64,000 bases of DNA from Peptoniphilaceae bacterium AMB_02 (GTDB lineage Bacteria > Bacillota > Clostridia > Tissierellales > Peptoniphilaceae), in assembly GCA_036321625.1 (NCBI GenBank), contig CP143259.1:2446183-2510182 (forward strand), given 5' to 3'. A program made the translations under genes and the position numbers. The notes beneath the pieces are model-generated. The model made no database searches, was not told the origin of the DNA, and worked only from the letters and a program-made list of their open reading frames with translations. Below are positions 9,014 to 18,221 of the stretch, in pieces. The number at the start of each line of letters is the position of its first letter. Position 1 is the first letter of the stretch.

Positions 9014-10177
9014 TTAAAATAATATTCCTGCAATTATCACTCCTAAGACCACCAGTGGAGCAGGAATTCTCTTAGTTGCCAATATAATAATTGTTAAAAT
9101 GAGTATAATTGTATTTGAAATGCTCAAACCCGCATTTCTTAAGATTATAAGTGCAGCCGAACTTATCATACCACCGGCTACTGCATTGATACCTCTTAAC
9201 GAAATTTTAATCGATTTAACAGCTTTGAGTTCTTCCCAAAGAGGATATACAAAGTATATCAGCAGTATTCCCGGTAAGAATATTCCAATACCACCAATGA
9301 ATCCGGCTATTATTTTGTATAAAACTCCATTTCCGGTAGCTGACATTGCCGATGCATATGCGCTGAAACTGAACATCGGTCCGGGTATGCCTTGAACCAA
9401 TCCATATCCGGTCAAGAACTGTTCTCCGGTCATATACTTACTGATTTCCACCAAATCAGTGTACATCATCGGAACGACCACTTGCCCTCCTCCAAATACT
9501 AAGTAACCATATCTGTAGAATCTGTCGAATAGATAGAAGAGTTTTGAGCCCGTTGTTCCATATAATAGTGAGCCAAAAATTGCAAATCCCAGAAAGGCTA
9601 TAATGATATTCCAGTTCGGTCTTAGCTTTGGACGAGACCAGAGATTTTCTTCCTTTGAACTGATTATTGCAACTATCCCTCCGATTATTAAAATTAAGGG
9701 AAAAGTCCATGCTCTTCTTACAAAATAAGTCATCAATAATCCCATAATAAATAGTGCTACTGTAAGCGGATCGTGGATTACTTTTTTTCCTATTCTATAT
9801 GCAGCTAATATAATAAAACCTGCCGACATTGGGGCTATAAACCTTAAAATTGCAGGATTCAGATTAAAACTGTCAAATATCTCGGATAAAAACGAGAGCG
9901 CGGTCATTATTATTATTGCAGGAAGTCCCCAAACTAGCATTGTTAGAAAACCCAATATAGGTCCTCCCATTTTATAGCCTATTGCAACAATGGTCTGAGT
10001 GCTGCCGGGACCGGGTAATAAACCGCAAAGTGCTATTAATTCTATCAGTTCTTCTTCAGTGATGTACTTCTTTTTAGCAACCATTTGGTCCATAAATACT
10101 CCATAATGCGCCTCCGGTCCTCCATATGCTCCTAGTGAACATATGAGTACATCTTTGAGAAAGGATATCCTATTCAT
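9014..10177 (-). CDS. chrA: Chromate transporter family protein (ChrA, two-domain)
   Basis: A 387-residue membrane protein made of two homologous CHR halves. The N-terminal half has FLKDVLICSLGAYGGPEAHYG and GLLPGPGSTQT; the C-terminal half has FGGGQVVVPMM and GLVQGIPGPMFSFSAY. These paired GG and PGP motifs define the CHR family, which exports chromate in characterised members. In anaerobes the true anion is unknown. About 10-12 membrane helices. The start is preceded by AAGGTGG at a long spacing. Confidence 0.88.
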   Translation of the reverse strand: MNRISFLKDVLICSLGAYGGPEAHYGVFMDQMVAKKKYITEEELIELIALCGLLPGPGSTQTIVAIGYKMGGPILGFLTMLVWGLPAIIIMTALSFLSEIFDSFNLNPAILRFIAPMSAGFIILAAYRIGKKVIHDPLTVALFIMGLLMTYFVRRAWTFPLILIIGGIVAIISSKEENLWSRPKLRPNWNIIIAFLGFAIFGSLLYGTTGSKLFYLFDRFYRYGYLVFGGGQVVVPMMYTDLVEISKYMTGEQFLTGYGLVQGIPGPMFSFSAYASAMSATGNGVLYKIIAGFIGGIGIFLPGILLIYFVYPLWEELKAVKSIKISLRGINAVAGGMISSAALIILRNAGLSISNTIILILTIIILATKRIPAPLVVLGVIIAGILF

Positions 10178-10453
10178 CTCACTTAACTACCACCTTTTTC
10201 TACTAGTATATAATTCTATGTACCTAAACTTGGTAGATTAATCTATATAGTTTTCTTATATCCAAAGATTTATCAAACCTTTCTCTTAAATATGCCTATG
10301 TATTTTCTATACCCTTAAATAGCCAAGTTTAACGATATAGTCTTATTTTATTCCGATTTGTTTATTATTTTACAAATACTATTATAAACTATTTATTTTC
10401 TGCTATTTAATATGTTATAATTTAAGTATTATATACAAGGAAATGGTGCCGAT

Positions 10454-12181
10454 ATGAAAACTAAAAAATCAATTTCAATTTTAATCGCTTTTATCATGTT
10501 TTTCCAAATAATAGGGATTAGAGTCATGGCCGATAATGAAACTAAAAGTGTTATTCGGATACATGGTTCTGACAGATTTGAAACAGCTATTAAAATAAGT
10601 AATAAAATAGCTGATAGTTCAGATATTGTACTCTTAGCAAATGCTCAAGATTACCCTGATGCACTAGCCGGATCGACTCTATCAGGAGGAAAATACCCTC
10701 TTTTGTTTACAAATAGGGACAAACTGGACGATAGGATTGTCACTGAAATCGAAAGACTTAAACCTCAAATGATAATAATACTGGGAGGAGTAAACTCCGT
10801 ATCCAAAGAAATCGAATTAAAACTCAACCGGTCTTATGAAATTATGCGTATCGGCGGTGCCGACAGGTATGAGACTATGGAGCTTATTAGGGATTATAGT
10901 CCTCAAAAAAACGCCATACTTACTACGGGCGATGATTTCCCAGATGCGCTGGTTTCAGCGCCACTTGCAATATCTAAGGATGCTAATATAGTTCTGACTC
11001 CAAAAGCAAGAATGGGAGAGAATGCCTTAAATATTTTGAAGAAGACAAGCGAAAGTCTTTTTATCGTCGGTGGTGAAAACTCGATAACCAAATCCATGAA
11101 AGATACCATCAGATCACTAAATGAATTTGACAGCATCAAAGAACTATATGGAGATAACAGGTATTCCACATCTGTAAAAATCGCTGAAGAGTTCTTTTCC
11201 GATACCGTAATTCTAGCAAGTGGTAATGTCTTTCCGGACTCACTTGCAGGTTCTGTATTGGCAGGTTCTATGAATGCACCAATACTATTATCTGCACCTG
11301 ATAAACTTGACCAGAGTGCAAGGGAGTATTTGAAACAAAATAAGGACAATATAAATAATATTATAATTGTCGGTGGTGAAACCTCTCTATCTGAAGCAGT
11401 AGTAGAAGAATCACTAGCACATATAAAGGGCGAAAATTACGTACTAGAAGGAGATTTTTCGGATCAACTACAGGAATTTAGAACTGTTTCCATATCATCA
11501 GAACTCTACGATAAACCAGATAGTAATTCTGAAGTAACAGGAAGTACTTATGTTGGTCAGTATCTGGAATGTTATGGTGAATCAGGCGGATATTTAAAAG
11601 TAAGGCATGATGGAAGGTTCTCTTACACAAATGCAAGCAGAACCCAAAAGATAAGTGATCCAAATATGTTTAAGGTCGTAGGAGGAATGCTTATCCTCAA
11701 TAAGAAATACTATGTACCATCTGATTATGCACCGGGTGTTCATCCCGATGCCAGAAAAGCTCTAACAGAGATGCAGCAAGCAATATGGGCACAAGGTTTA
11801 GGCATATACATTGAATCGAGTTATAGGAGTTATTGGTATCAAAACACCATACATAATAACTATCTGGCAATGGATGGATATTATGCAAAGCAATACTCTG
11901 CAGAACCGGGACATAGTGAACACCAAAGCGGTAGAGCATTCGATGTATCGTCTTATGGTGAAGGATTATATACTTCATTCGAGAATTCAGCTACCTTTAG
12001 ATGGTTGTCTGAGAACGCTCATAAATACGGATTTATCCTGAGATATCCCTATAATAAAATCCATGTAACGGGATATATCTATGAACCTTGGCACTATACC
12101 TATGTTGGTGTCCCTCTGGCAGAAGAGATTAAAAACAGCGGATTATCAGTAGAAGAATATTTCAATTTAGTAGAGGAGTGA
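10454..12181 (+). CDS. Cell-wall-binding repeat 2 protein with D-alanyl-D-alanine carboxypeptidase (VanY) domain
   Basis: The 575-residue protein has a signal peptide (1-27, cleaved near VMA). Three cell-wall-binding type 2 repeats follow (about 33-120, 125-215, 225-330), each with RI.GSDRFETA-like and ILVGG-like segments. An SH3-like stretch spans about 345-395, and a C-terminal VanY/peptidase M15 domain covers about 410-560. Zinc/catalytic signatures are HSEHQSGRAFDVSSYG and EPWHYTYVG. The protein probably sits on the wall polymer and trims peptidoglycan stem peptides. CWB2 repeats (PF04122) are those of Clostridioides Cwp proteins. It begins a plus-strand operon with sppA and an RDD protein. 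Confidence 0.92.
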   Translation: MKTKKSISILIAFIMFFQIIGIRVMADNETKSVIRIHGSDRFETAIKISNKIADSSDIVLLANAQDYPDALAGSTLSGGKYPLLFTNRDKLDDRIVTEIERLKPQMIIILGGVNSVSKEIELKLNRSYEIMRIGGADRYETMELIRDYSPQKNAILTTGDDFPDALVSAPLAISKDANIVLTPKARMGENALNILKKTSESLFIVGGENSITKSMKDTIRSLNEFDSIKELYGDNRYSTSVKIAEEFFSDTVILASGNVFPDSLAGSVLAGSMNAPILLSAPDKLDQSAREYLKQNKDNINNIIIVGGETSLSEAVVEESLAHIKGENYVLEGDFSDQLQEFRTVSISSELYDKPDSNSEVTGSTYVGQYLECYGESGGYLKVRHDGRFSYTNASRTQKISDPNMFKVVGGMLILNKKYYVPSDYAPGVHPDARKALTEMQQAIWAQGLGIYIESSYRSYWYQNTIHNNYLAMDGYYAKQYSAEPGHSEHQSGRAFDVSSYGEGLYTSFENSATFRWLSENAHKYGFILRYPYNKIHVTGYIYEPWHYTYVGVPLAEEIKNSGLSVEEYFNLVEE

Positions 12182-12185
12182 TATT

Positions 12186-13214
12186 GTGAATAAAAAAAGA
12201 TGGTTTGCCTTTGCACTGGCAATTGTTATTTTGGCAATTTCCTATGTCGTACCGGCATATAAACCTGAAACAGAGGATATGAGTCAGGTATTTGATAAAA
12301 TGCTTCCATATGGACCTTTTTCAAGAGAACATAAACTTATAGAAGAGAAGATAACTGACGGTGGTCAAAATAAGATAGCAGTGCTTGAATTAAGTGGCGC
12401 AATAACATCCGCTCAAGCTTCTGCACTGTCACCTGTAGGATATGATCACGCATTTTTCTTAAATCAACTGGATGCAATTAAAAAAGACCCTGCAGTCAAA
12501 GGTATACTTTTCGTCGTTAATACTCCGGGTGGAGGTGTTTTTGAAAGTGCGGAAATTCATAGAAAAATAAGTGAAATAAAGTCCGAAAAACAAATCCCGA
12601 TATATGTAACAATGCAGCAGCTGGCTGCCAGTGGTGGTTACTATGTATCGGCAAATGCAGATAAAATCTATGCTAATGAGGAAACCTGGACAGGATCTAT
12701 TGGAGTTATTATGCAGTCCTTCAACTTCACAGGTCTGTTTAAGAAATACGGTATCTCTGTAAATACCATAACTTCCGGAGATAACAAAGATATGGGATCT
12801 TCTTTCAGAGAATGGACGGCAGAGGATAAACAACTATTCCAAGGTCTCGTAGATGATGCATATGAAAAATTTGTAAATATAGTAGCTGAAGGTAGAAACA
12901 TGGACAAAGCTACTGTCAAAAAAATTGCCGATGGTAGAATTTATACAGCCAAACAAGCACTTGATAACAATTTGATAGATGCCATAGGTAATAAAGACGA
13001 TGCTCTTGATGCACTTATGTCCGAAAAAGAACTGACCGGTGCCACAGTGTTTAAATACAGACAATTAAAGGCACCTACATTCATGGACTTCTTAAAAACA
13101 TCAGTAGCAAAAATAAAGGGAGAATACGATCCTGTACTATTACAAATGGAATCCCTTCTTAAAGAATACGGAAATAATGCACCTAGATTAATGTACCTCT
13201 ACGGAGGTGAATAA
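12186..13214 (+). CDS. sppA: Signal peptide peptidase SppA
   Basis: A 342-residue S49 protease with one N-terminal membrane helix (6-24). The catalytic Ser is seen in QLAASGGYY (Ser149) and the catalytic Lys in SGDNKDMGSSFREW (Lys201), matching the Ser/Lys dyad of the Bacillus-type short SppA. It cleaves remnant signal peptides in or near the membrane. It starts with GTG 4 bases after the VanY gene, and the RDD gene follows 2 bases after its stop: a tight envelope operon. Confidence 0.93.
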   Translation: MNKKRWFAFALAIVILAISYVVPAYKPETEDMSQVFDKMLPYGPFSREHKLIEEKITDGGQNKIAVLELSGAITSAQASALSPVGYDHAFFLNQLDAIKKDPAVKGILFVVNTPGGGVFESAEIHRKISEIKSEKQIPIYVTMQQLAASGGYYVSANADKIYANEETWTGSIGVIMQSFNFTGLFKKYGISVNTITSGDNKDMGSSFREWTAEDKQLFQGLVDDAYEKFVNIVAEGRNMDKATVKKIADGRIYTAKQALDNNLIDAIGNKDDALDALMSEKELTGATVFKYRQLKAPTFMDFLKTSVAKIKGEYDPVLLQMESLLKEYGNNAPRLMYLYGGE

Positions 13215-13216
13215 AA

Positions 13217-13843
13217 GTGAACGATAAAAACACTTTTGAAGAAAAAGACCTTAACAATGAGGAAACCAAGGTCATCTTTGAAGATGAAAAACCTGAATTT
13301 GAAAGTATTGAATTTGTAGAAGAACCTAAAGAAAATAGTAATAGACCTAATAATGATGGAAAAAAATCATACAATGATTATCCCGATTTTTTCTTTGCAG
13401 GTTTTTTTATAAGATTCTTTGCCTTTCTCGTCGATTCAATCATTATCGGAGCATTTTCCAGAATATTAGTAGATGGTAGTTTGAGCCTTATATTTAAGGA
13501 CTTCTATGTATCAAGCATGGCAATTAACTTATTGAGACTACTGGTATTAGTACTATACTTTACCATCTTAACCTATGCAACTAATGGTCAAACCATAGGA
13601 AAAATGCTCTTTGGAATAAGAGTCGTCTCCTTTAGAGAACCTAGACTGAAACTCGGAACGGTTATAACGAGAGAGTTTTTCGGAAGGATAATTCACAGCT
13701 ACGGAATCTTACAAGCTCTATATGTAATCTGTGCGTTCTCACCTAGAAAACAGCACCTGGGAGACATATTGGCAGATACATCCGTAGTAACAGAAAAAGT
13801 AATAGAAGCAAGTAAATTAGATTTATCTACAGAAAATTATTAG
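13217..13843 (+). CDS. RDD-family membrane protein
   Basis: A 208-residue protein with an acidic soluble N-terminus (about 1-55), then the RDD domain: GFFIRFFAFLVDSIIIGAF, membrane segments near 60-85 and 105-125, and the conserved TNGQTIGKMLFGIRVV and FSPRKQHLGDILADT segments. RDD proteins are membrane proteins, some linked to ion transport; no specific role can be assigned. Last gene of the VanY-sppA operon, followed directly by a strong terminator. Confidence 0.88.
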   Translation: MNDKNTFEEKDLNNEETKVIFEDEKPEFESIEFVEEPKENSNRPNNDGKKSYNDYPDFFFAGFFIRFFAFLVDSIIIGAFSRILVDGSLSLIFKDFYVSSMAINLLRLLVLVLYFTILTYATNGQTIGKMLFGIRVVSFREPRLKLGTVITREFFGRIIHSYGILQALYVICAFSPRKQHLGDILADTSVVTEKVIEASKLDLSTENY

Positions 13844-13851
13844 AAATAAAA

Positions 13852-13896
13852 AGTGGTAGTGTGTCGGAATATTGAGAATTCTGATACACTACTTTT
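13852..13896 (+). terminator. Terminator of the VanY-sppA-RDD operon
   Basis: A 15-base stem with G-U pairs (GTAGTGTGTCGGAAT / ATTCTGATACACTAC), followed by TTTTTTAT. Confidence 0.85.
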
Positions 13897-14204
13897 TTAT
13901 ACTCTTATACCGGGGTCAGGGTTGACTTAATTGACTTTTTCGTATATATATCCACTTTTCCCAGCTATTCTACTCACTTAGGTGTTATATATATTTACTA
14001 TTATGTATTTATATTTACTCATTATTATCAATATACCTTTTATTAACTCCTAATTTCATTACTCCATCCGGTATTATTTCTACTATTTATCAAATCTTTT
14101 GAAATTCATTCATAAATCTTTCTAGAATAATTCGCGGTATATCAGTTGATAAAAGAGGTATTAGAATCTTAATTATCAAAAAGCTGACTGCATCCAAAAA
14201 AATA

Positions 14205-14230
14205 CTTCAGGCAGTACGAACTGCCTGAAG
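14205..14230 (-). terminator. Terminator downstream of small membrane gene
   Basis: A 10-base perfect stem CTTCAGGCAG / CTGCCTGAAG with a 6-base loop; the minus-strand transcript continues into TATTTTTTT. The same stem sequence occurs in the terminators of the cassettes at 53.8, 55.9 and 57.6 kb. The 13897-14204 stretch before it shows nothing I can identify. Confidence 0.7.
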
Positions 14231-14266
14231 TAACAAGTTTGTGATACAATTGGATACCAGCACTAT

Positions 14267-14513
14267 TTAAGAAATAGCCTTTATTATATTCACTAAATAC
14301 GCTAAACATACTCCAGTTATTAATAGCCATATGATTGTTTCAAGTTTCTTTTTTTTTACTAAAATAAAAAAACACGCTCCAGAAAGAAATAAGTGATAGA
14401 ACTACACCTGTTAATAAACTTGGCCATCCAATCGATATGAAAAACACAATAGAAAAAAGTATAAGTATTTTACTCTTTTGTTTTTCATATGTTGACAAAA
14501 GTATTCTTTTCAT
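14267..14513 (-). CDS. Small two-helix membrane protein, frameshifted in an A9 run
   Basis: ATG 14513 has a perfect SD (AGGAGG, 7 bases away). The frame encodes MKRILLSTYEKQKSKI, a hydrophobic helix (about 16-36), a second (about 38-51), then FSKKKET and a stop at 14340. If one A is dropped from the A9 run (plus 14349-14357), the frame continues KKKLETIIWLLITGVCLAYL, another clear membrane helix, to a stop at 14267. The full product would be about 80 residues. I do not recognise the family. Support: SD, hydrophobic pattern on both sides of the break, and a terminator just downstream. Confidence 0.55.
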
Positions 14514-14666
14514 TTACATCCCTCCTCTTTTAATTGATATCCTCTGTTTAATATATTGTAACATGATAATATCGTTTTAAGTTTATTTTTATATTCTTTC
14601 TAATCATTTCAGAGTCAAGTCAGTCAAGTCTAAATAGTGTTTAATTTGTTTTATCATAACTTTTGA

Positions 14667-14858
14667 TTAGTAGTATCTCTTTTGTTCAGAACGAGCAAGA
14701 ACCTTTAATTCATTTATGCCCAAAGTGATTGATTCTGTAGCTTTGTCAGTAAGCTTAGACATATAAAAAAACAAATCCATCTCTTCGGCAGTCCATGAAA
14801 GCATGGCGAAACTATTTAAACCATTAAGATATATAACTATTTCAGCAGCCGTAGAATT
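14667..14858 (-). pseudogene. Remnant of a replication-initiator-like protein (Rep_3/WH1-like N-terminus)
   Basis: A minus-strand open stretch without a credible start reads FAMLSWTAEEMDLFFYMSKL followed by TDKATESITLGINELKVLARSEQKRYY and a stop. The pattern 'T..E.DLFF...SKL...G...ITL....LK.L' resembles the first helix region of plasmid Rep_3-type initiators. No further domain is present, so it is at best a fragment. It lies in decayed DNA between two operons. The assignment rests on pattern memory only. Confidence 0.35.
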
Positions 14859-15046
14859 ATACCTATATTATTTGTTATTATTATAATACTGCAGAATAAT
14901 TATGGTTCATTCGACTTTCATAAGTTATTTTAATACTTTCTTATGCTTCACATTTGTTCTTATAATTCTCGTCTAAATCGTCATAGTTAACACATCCGAT
15001 GACCCCGTTTGTGCTTGTTTTTTTGACGGATTAATAGGCAAAAAAA
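14859..15046. other. Decayed intergenic DNA
   Basis: No complete gene. A minus-strand fragment at about 14948-15025 reads NGVIGCVNYDDLDENYKNKC then EA and a stop, with no start or SD; it may be the tail of a lost gene. Confidence 0.3.
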
Positions 15047-15062
15047 GAGCACCTAAGTGCTC
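15047..15062 (-). terminator. Terminator of desulfoferrodoxin gene
   Basis: Stem GAGCAC / GTGCTC with a 4-base loop; the minus-strand transcript continues into TTTTTT (plus 15041-15046). Confidence 0.8.
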
Positions 15063-15082
15063 AGAAAATCGTGATGATTTTT

Positions 15083-15460
15083 TTATGCTTCAGCTTTCCA
15101 AAGTCCGTGTAAGTTGCAAAATTCAAATACAACAACCGGTCCGTCTTCTAAGTCAAATTTTGCTTTTGGAGGATCTCCGGGTTTTAAGTTTGCAATTTGT
15201 ATTTTTGCTCCTTGTTGTGCTGCAATAAATGTAATATAATGCGCTTCTTCCATTGGATGTTCGGTTGATCCGACTACTACTTCCAATTTGTTTCCATCTC
15301 TATTAAGTACTGGAACATGCTTTTCTACAGCTGCATCTACGGTATTTGCATTCAGTTCATTCATCGGTACACCACAGCATACCAATTCTCCGCCACCTTC
15401 TACTAAAAGTGCTACTACATTACCACATTCTTCACAGTGGAAAAATCTAATTTCTTTCAT
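15083..15460 (-). CDS. dfx: Desulfoferrodoxin (class I superoxide reductase)
   Basis: A 125-residue protein with both iron centres. Center I (desulforedoxin-like): Cys9, Cys12, Cys28, Cys29 in HCEECG and VCCGVPM. Center II: His48 (EKHVPV), His68 and His74 (EHPMEEAHYI), Cys115 and His118 (FCNLHGLW). It reduces superoxide to peroxide in the cytoplasm of anaerobes without forming oxygen. SD AAGGAGG precedes ATG 15460. An IS element begins 24 bases upstream of the start, so its original promoter is no longer adjacent. Confidence 0.95.
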   Translation of the reverse strand: MKEIRFFHCEECGNVVALLVEGGGELVCCGVPMNELNANTVDAAVEKHVPVLNRDGNKLEVVVGSTEHPMEEAHYITFIAAQQGAKIQIANLKPGDPPKAKFDLEDGPVVVFEFCNLHGLWKAEA

Positions 15461-15483
15461 GTCTACCTCCTTATATTAGGCTA

Positions 15484-16733
15484 CGGTCCGTAAACTTAAA
15501 AAAGAATAAGAGTCCAGACCCCTTGTGATACAATAGTTTTATCCACAAAACCAGTACTCCCAAGAAAGGAATGAACTCTTATGAATAATAATGTATCACT
15601 TATCTGCCCAAGATGCAACAATAACTCGTCTTTTTATCGTTACGGCTTTGATTCTCGTGGATATCAAAAATATCTTTGCCGATCATGTAATAGACAGTTT
15701 GCACCTAATAATCCAAATACCATAATAGGTAAGCTACCTTCAAGAAAATATCAGCCTTGTACTGTTTGTGGTAAGGCTACTTTTCTTCATCATGACTTTA
15801 CTTACTATAGCAATCTTAGGTGTTGTGATAAGTCTTGTAATCACTCTTTTAAGGTTTCTAAAGCCATGCCTATTGATTTCCAACCTTACCGGTAAAGACC
15901 ATTTTAAAGGACTCAGATTTCCTGTTAATATAGTTTTAAAAGCCATGCACCTTTACTTCATCGGTAAAAACTCTCTTAGAGAGTGTGCTTTTTTGATGAA
16001 AACCCTGTTTAATGTGTCAGTTAGTCACACTACTATCCATAGCTGGGTATCGGGGTTTGCTCCTGCCTTTAAAGAAATTTCAGATTATTTTAAGTCTTAT
16101 CTAGATCTAAATTCTGATGAGTGGCATTTGGATGAAACCGTAGTCAAAGTTGCTGGGATTAAATCATATATTTGGTTTGTTGAAGATTCTGAAACCAGGT
16201 TTATCGTAGATTTTAACCTATCTCCTCACAGAAATTCTGATTCTGCTTTTGAGTTGATTAATTCTGCAAAAGAACATGGTTGTCCTAACTCTTTGGTCAC
16301 TGATCGCTACAGTGCCTATTTAAAACCAATTGAGGTCTATTTCCCAGACCAAGAACATATTAGAGTTGAAAGTTTTCACGACGATATTTCAAATAATCTA
16401 ATTGAATCTTTTCACTCTCAGTTTAAGTCTTGGTATAAAACAAAGCGTGGTTTTGAAAGCTTTGAAGATGCTAACAATATTATTTCCATGTTTGTTTTCT
16501 ACTATAATTTTATTAGACCTCATAGTTCTTTAAACGATATGACTCCTGCTAAAGTAGCTGGTCTTGATATCTCTGAGGCTGAGCAACACAAATATTTGAT
16601 AGCTGCTTGATTTTTTACTCAAATAAGTTAGGCTTTAGTTGAGTAAATAATCTCATCATTATTATAATTATTCGTACTTTTGTGAATATATTCTATTGTT
16701 TTTTCTATTCTTTCATTTTAAGTTTACATTACC
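15484..16733 (+). mobile_element. Insertion sequence, IS6-like/DDE type, 1250 bp, with 8-base target duplication
   Basis: The element is bounded by a perfect direct repeat TTAGGCTA (15476-15483 and 16734-16741). The imperfect terminal inverted repeats share GTAAACTTAAAA a few bases inside each end. It contains one transposase gene, broken by a frameshift. An 8-base duplication fits the IS6 and IS1595 groups; the zinc-ribbon start also fits IS1595-like elements, so the family call is tentative. It sits between dfx and its former upstream DNA. Confidence 0.8.
15581..16610 (+). CDS. IS transposase, zinc-ribbon plus DDE domain, frameshifted
   Basis: The first frame (15581-15895) gives two CxxC zinc ribbons (CPRCNNN..CRSC and CTVCGKA..CCDKSC). 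The second frame carries the DDE domain: DEWHLDETVVKV (first Asp), LVTDRYSAY (second Asp) and NLIESFHSQFKSW (Glu), then YYNFIRPHSSLNDMTPAKVAGL. Removing one C at about 15880-15881 (TTTCCAACC) joins them as PIDFNLTGKDHFKG. With the frameshift the element could not move alone unless the extra base is an error. Frame overlap is long, but the join point shows no slippery sequence typical of IS programmed shifting. Confidence 0.8.
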
Positions 16734-16845
16734 TTAGGCTATGCATATTCTATATACCCTTTATCAGATAATATATTCATGTTAAATGATTGATAATCAT
16801 TATCAATTCCTGTATTCTAGGGAAGTAGTCCTTATTAGAGGTTAT

Positions 16846-17802
16846 TTATTCCATATCCAAAAGAGACATTTGCCTATCGATTTGAGCTTCCAAAAATATG
16901 TGATTAATCTCATCGATCTTATAATATAGTTCGTATTTTTGACATGTGATTTCAAACATTTTTCTCAGTTCATGCGTTTTAGGACTTTCACAGTAGTATT
17001 TATTTCCAAAAGTCTTTTTGTAGATTTCACTAATCCCCGGAAAGTGAAGGTCTAATTTTTCATAATAGTAGTTCCTTTGATTGCCTCTGAGTGTAAGTCC
17101 AAAAGAAGGATAGATGAATTTAGCTCCTGCACTTTTTGAGGCTTTAACTACTTTTATAATATTATCCTCATTATCGCTTATAAAAGGTAATGTTGGAATG
17201 AGCAAAACTCCGGTATTGATACCTGCAATATTGAGTTTTTCTATAGCTTTAAATCTTTCTGTAGGTCTAGAGGTATAAGGCTCTGTTTTTGAAGCCAGTA
17301 TATCATCGGCAGTATTGATTGAAAATAAACAGAGTACCGGCTGAGTTTTGTTAATTTCTGTCAATATATCTATATCTCTAATTACAAGATTACTCTTCGT
17401 AGTAATTATGATTCCATGTTGATATTTTAGTATTAATTTAAGAGCCGCCTTGGTAAGCTCTTCTTCTTTTTCTACGGGATTATAGGGATCACTCATAGCC
17501 CCCATCCCTATTGTCAAGGATTTTCTTTTTTTCCTAAGCTCGTTTTCCAAGATTTCAATGGCATTTGTTTTCGCTTCTATTTCATCAAAGTTTATTATCC
17601 CATAGCACTGACTTCTACTGTCACAATATATACATCCATGACTGCAGCCTCTATAAAGGTTAATACCATAATCATAATTAAACCAGTATTTGCTCTTTTT
17701 TTGTCTAATCAGTATACTCTTGTATTCCCTTGGTCTATCCGCCATTTTATCACCATTATTAGAAAATATTTTTCTTACCTTTTTGTAATCTTTATAACAC
17801 AT
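16846..17802 (-). CDS. SPL-family radical SAM protein
   Basis: The 318-residue protein has a radical SAM cluster in GCSHGCIYC (Cys53, Cys57, Cys60; CX3CX2C), the spacing of spore-photoproduct-lyase-like radical SAM proteins, followed by TIGMGAMSDPYNPVE and ITTKSNLVIRDIDIL. It probably cleaves SAM reductively with a 4Fe-4S cluster; the substrate is unknown, and similarity to spore photoproduct lyase does not prove DNA repair. An internal ATG at 17745 (MADRPREYKS, preceded by GGTGATAAA) is a likelier start than 17802. Confidence 0.82.
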   Translation of the reverse strand: MCYKDYKKVRKIFSNNGDKMADRPREYKSILIRQKKSKYWFNYDYGINLYRGCSHGCIYCDSRSQCYGIINFDEIEAKTNAIEILENELRKKRKSLTIGMGAMSDPYNPVEKEEELTKAALKLILKYQHGIIITTKSNLVIRDIDILTEINKTQPVLCLFSINTADDILASKTEPYTSRPTERFKAIEKLNIAGINTGVLLIPTLPFISDNEDNIIKVVKASKSAGAKFIYPSFGLTLRGNQRNYYYEKLDLHFPGISEIYKKTFGNKYYCESPKTHELRKMFEITCQKYELYYKIDEINHIFLEAQIDRQMSLLDME

Positions 17803-18221
17803 TTCCTACATATATTTTATTTAAAATAGTCTTGTAATAAGGAAACACAAATAAATCTTAGGAGTGATGCCTTGTATATAGAAACAATAAAATATAAACA
17901 AAATAATAACTAACACAAAATAATGCTAACAACAAAATAAAATAAATATTTATAGTCGAGAAAATAAATACAAATCTTATTCCTCCTACCCGTCGTAATT
18001 GCGACCAATAAGAAATTGTTAAAATAGATATCGACTATGAGGAGCAGACTTCTGCTCCTCACATACTTACCCCATAGTGGATTTCCACTATTTAAAATAT
18101 GCAATTTTCTTCACTCAGTTCAATACTTCCTCCTTTCAAATTTTAGTAGGAACTGAGTTTATATAGATAATTACTCTCCTAAAAACATCCACTCCCCTAA
18201 GTGGATGTTTTTATTTGATTT
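17803..18221. other. Gene-free stretch with four successive hairpins
   Basis: It holds a 10-base perfect stem at 18039-18060 (GAGGAGCAGA / TCTGCTCCTC, 2-base loop), an 8-base stem at 18074-18091, a 9-base inverted repeat ACTCAGTTC / GAACTGAGT (18113-18121, 18150-18158), and the terminator at 18183-18210. No open frame is credible. It may encode a structured RNA or just be tandem terminators. Confidence 0.4.
18183..18210. terminator. Terminator of the sigma/DUF4349/rsuA operon
   Basis: An 11-base stem AAACATCCACT / AGTGGATGTTT with a 6-base loop, A-rich on one side and T-rich on the other, 12 bases from the rsuA stop. Confidence 0.75.

Noticed and set aside
9456..9710. 84-residue minus-strand frame inside chrA
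   Set aside because: Out-of-frame overlap with a clearly conserved chromate transporter.
15581..16610. Programmed frameshift in the IS transposase
   Set aside because: No slippery A-rich heptamer or stimulating structure at the join, and the shift is a plus-one base like the six others; an indel is simpler.
17910..18104. 64-residue minus-strand frame between SPL and rsuA
   Set aside because: It covers the hairpin stems, has no SD and no hydrophobic or domain logic.
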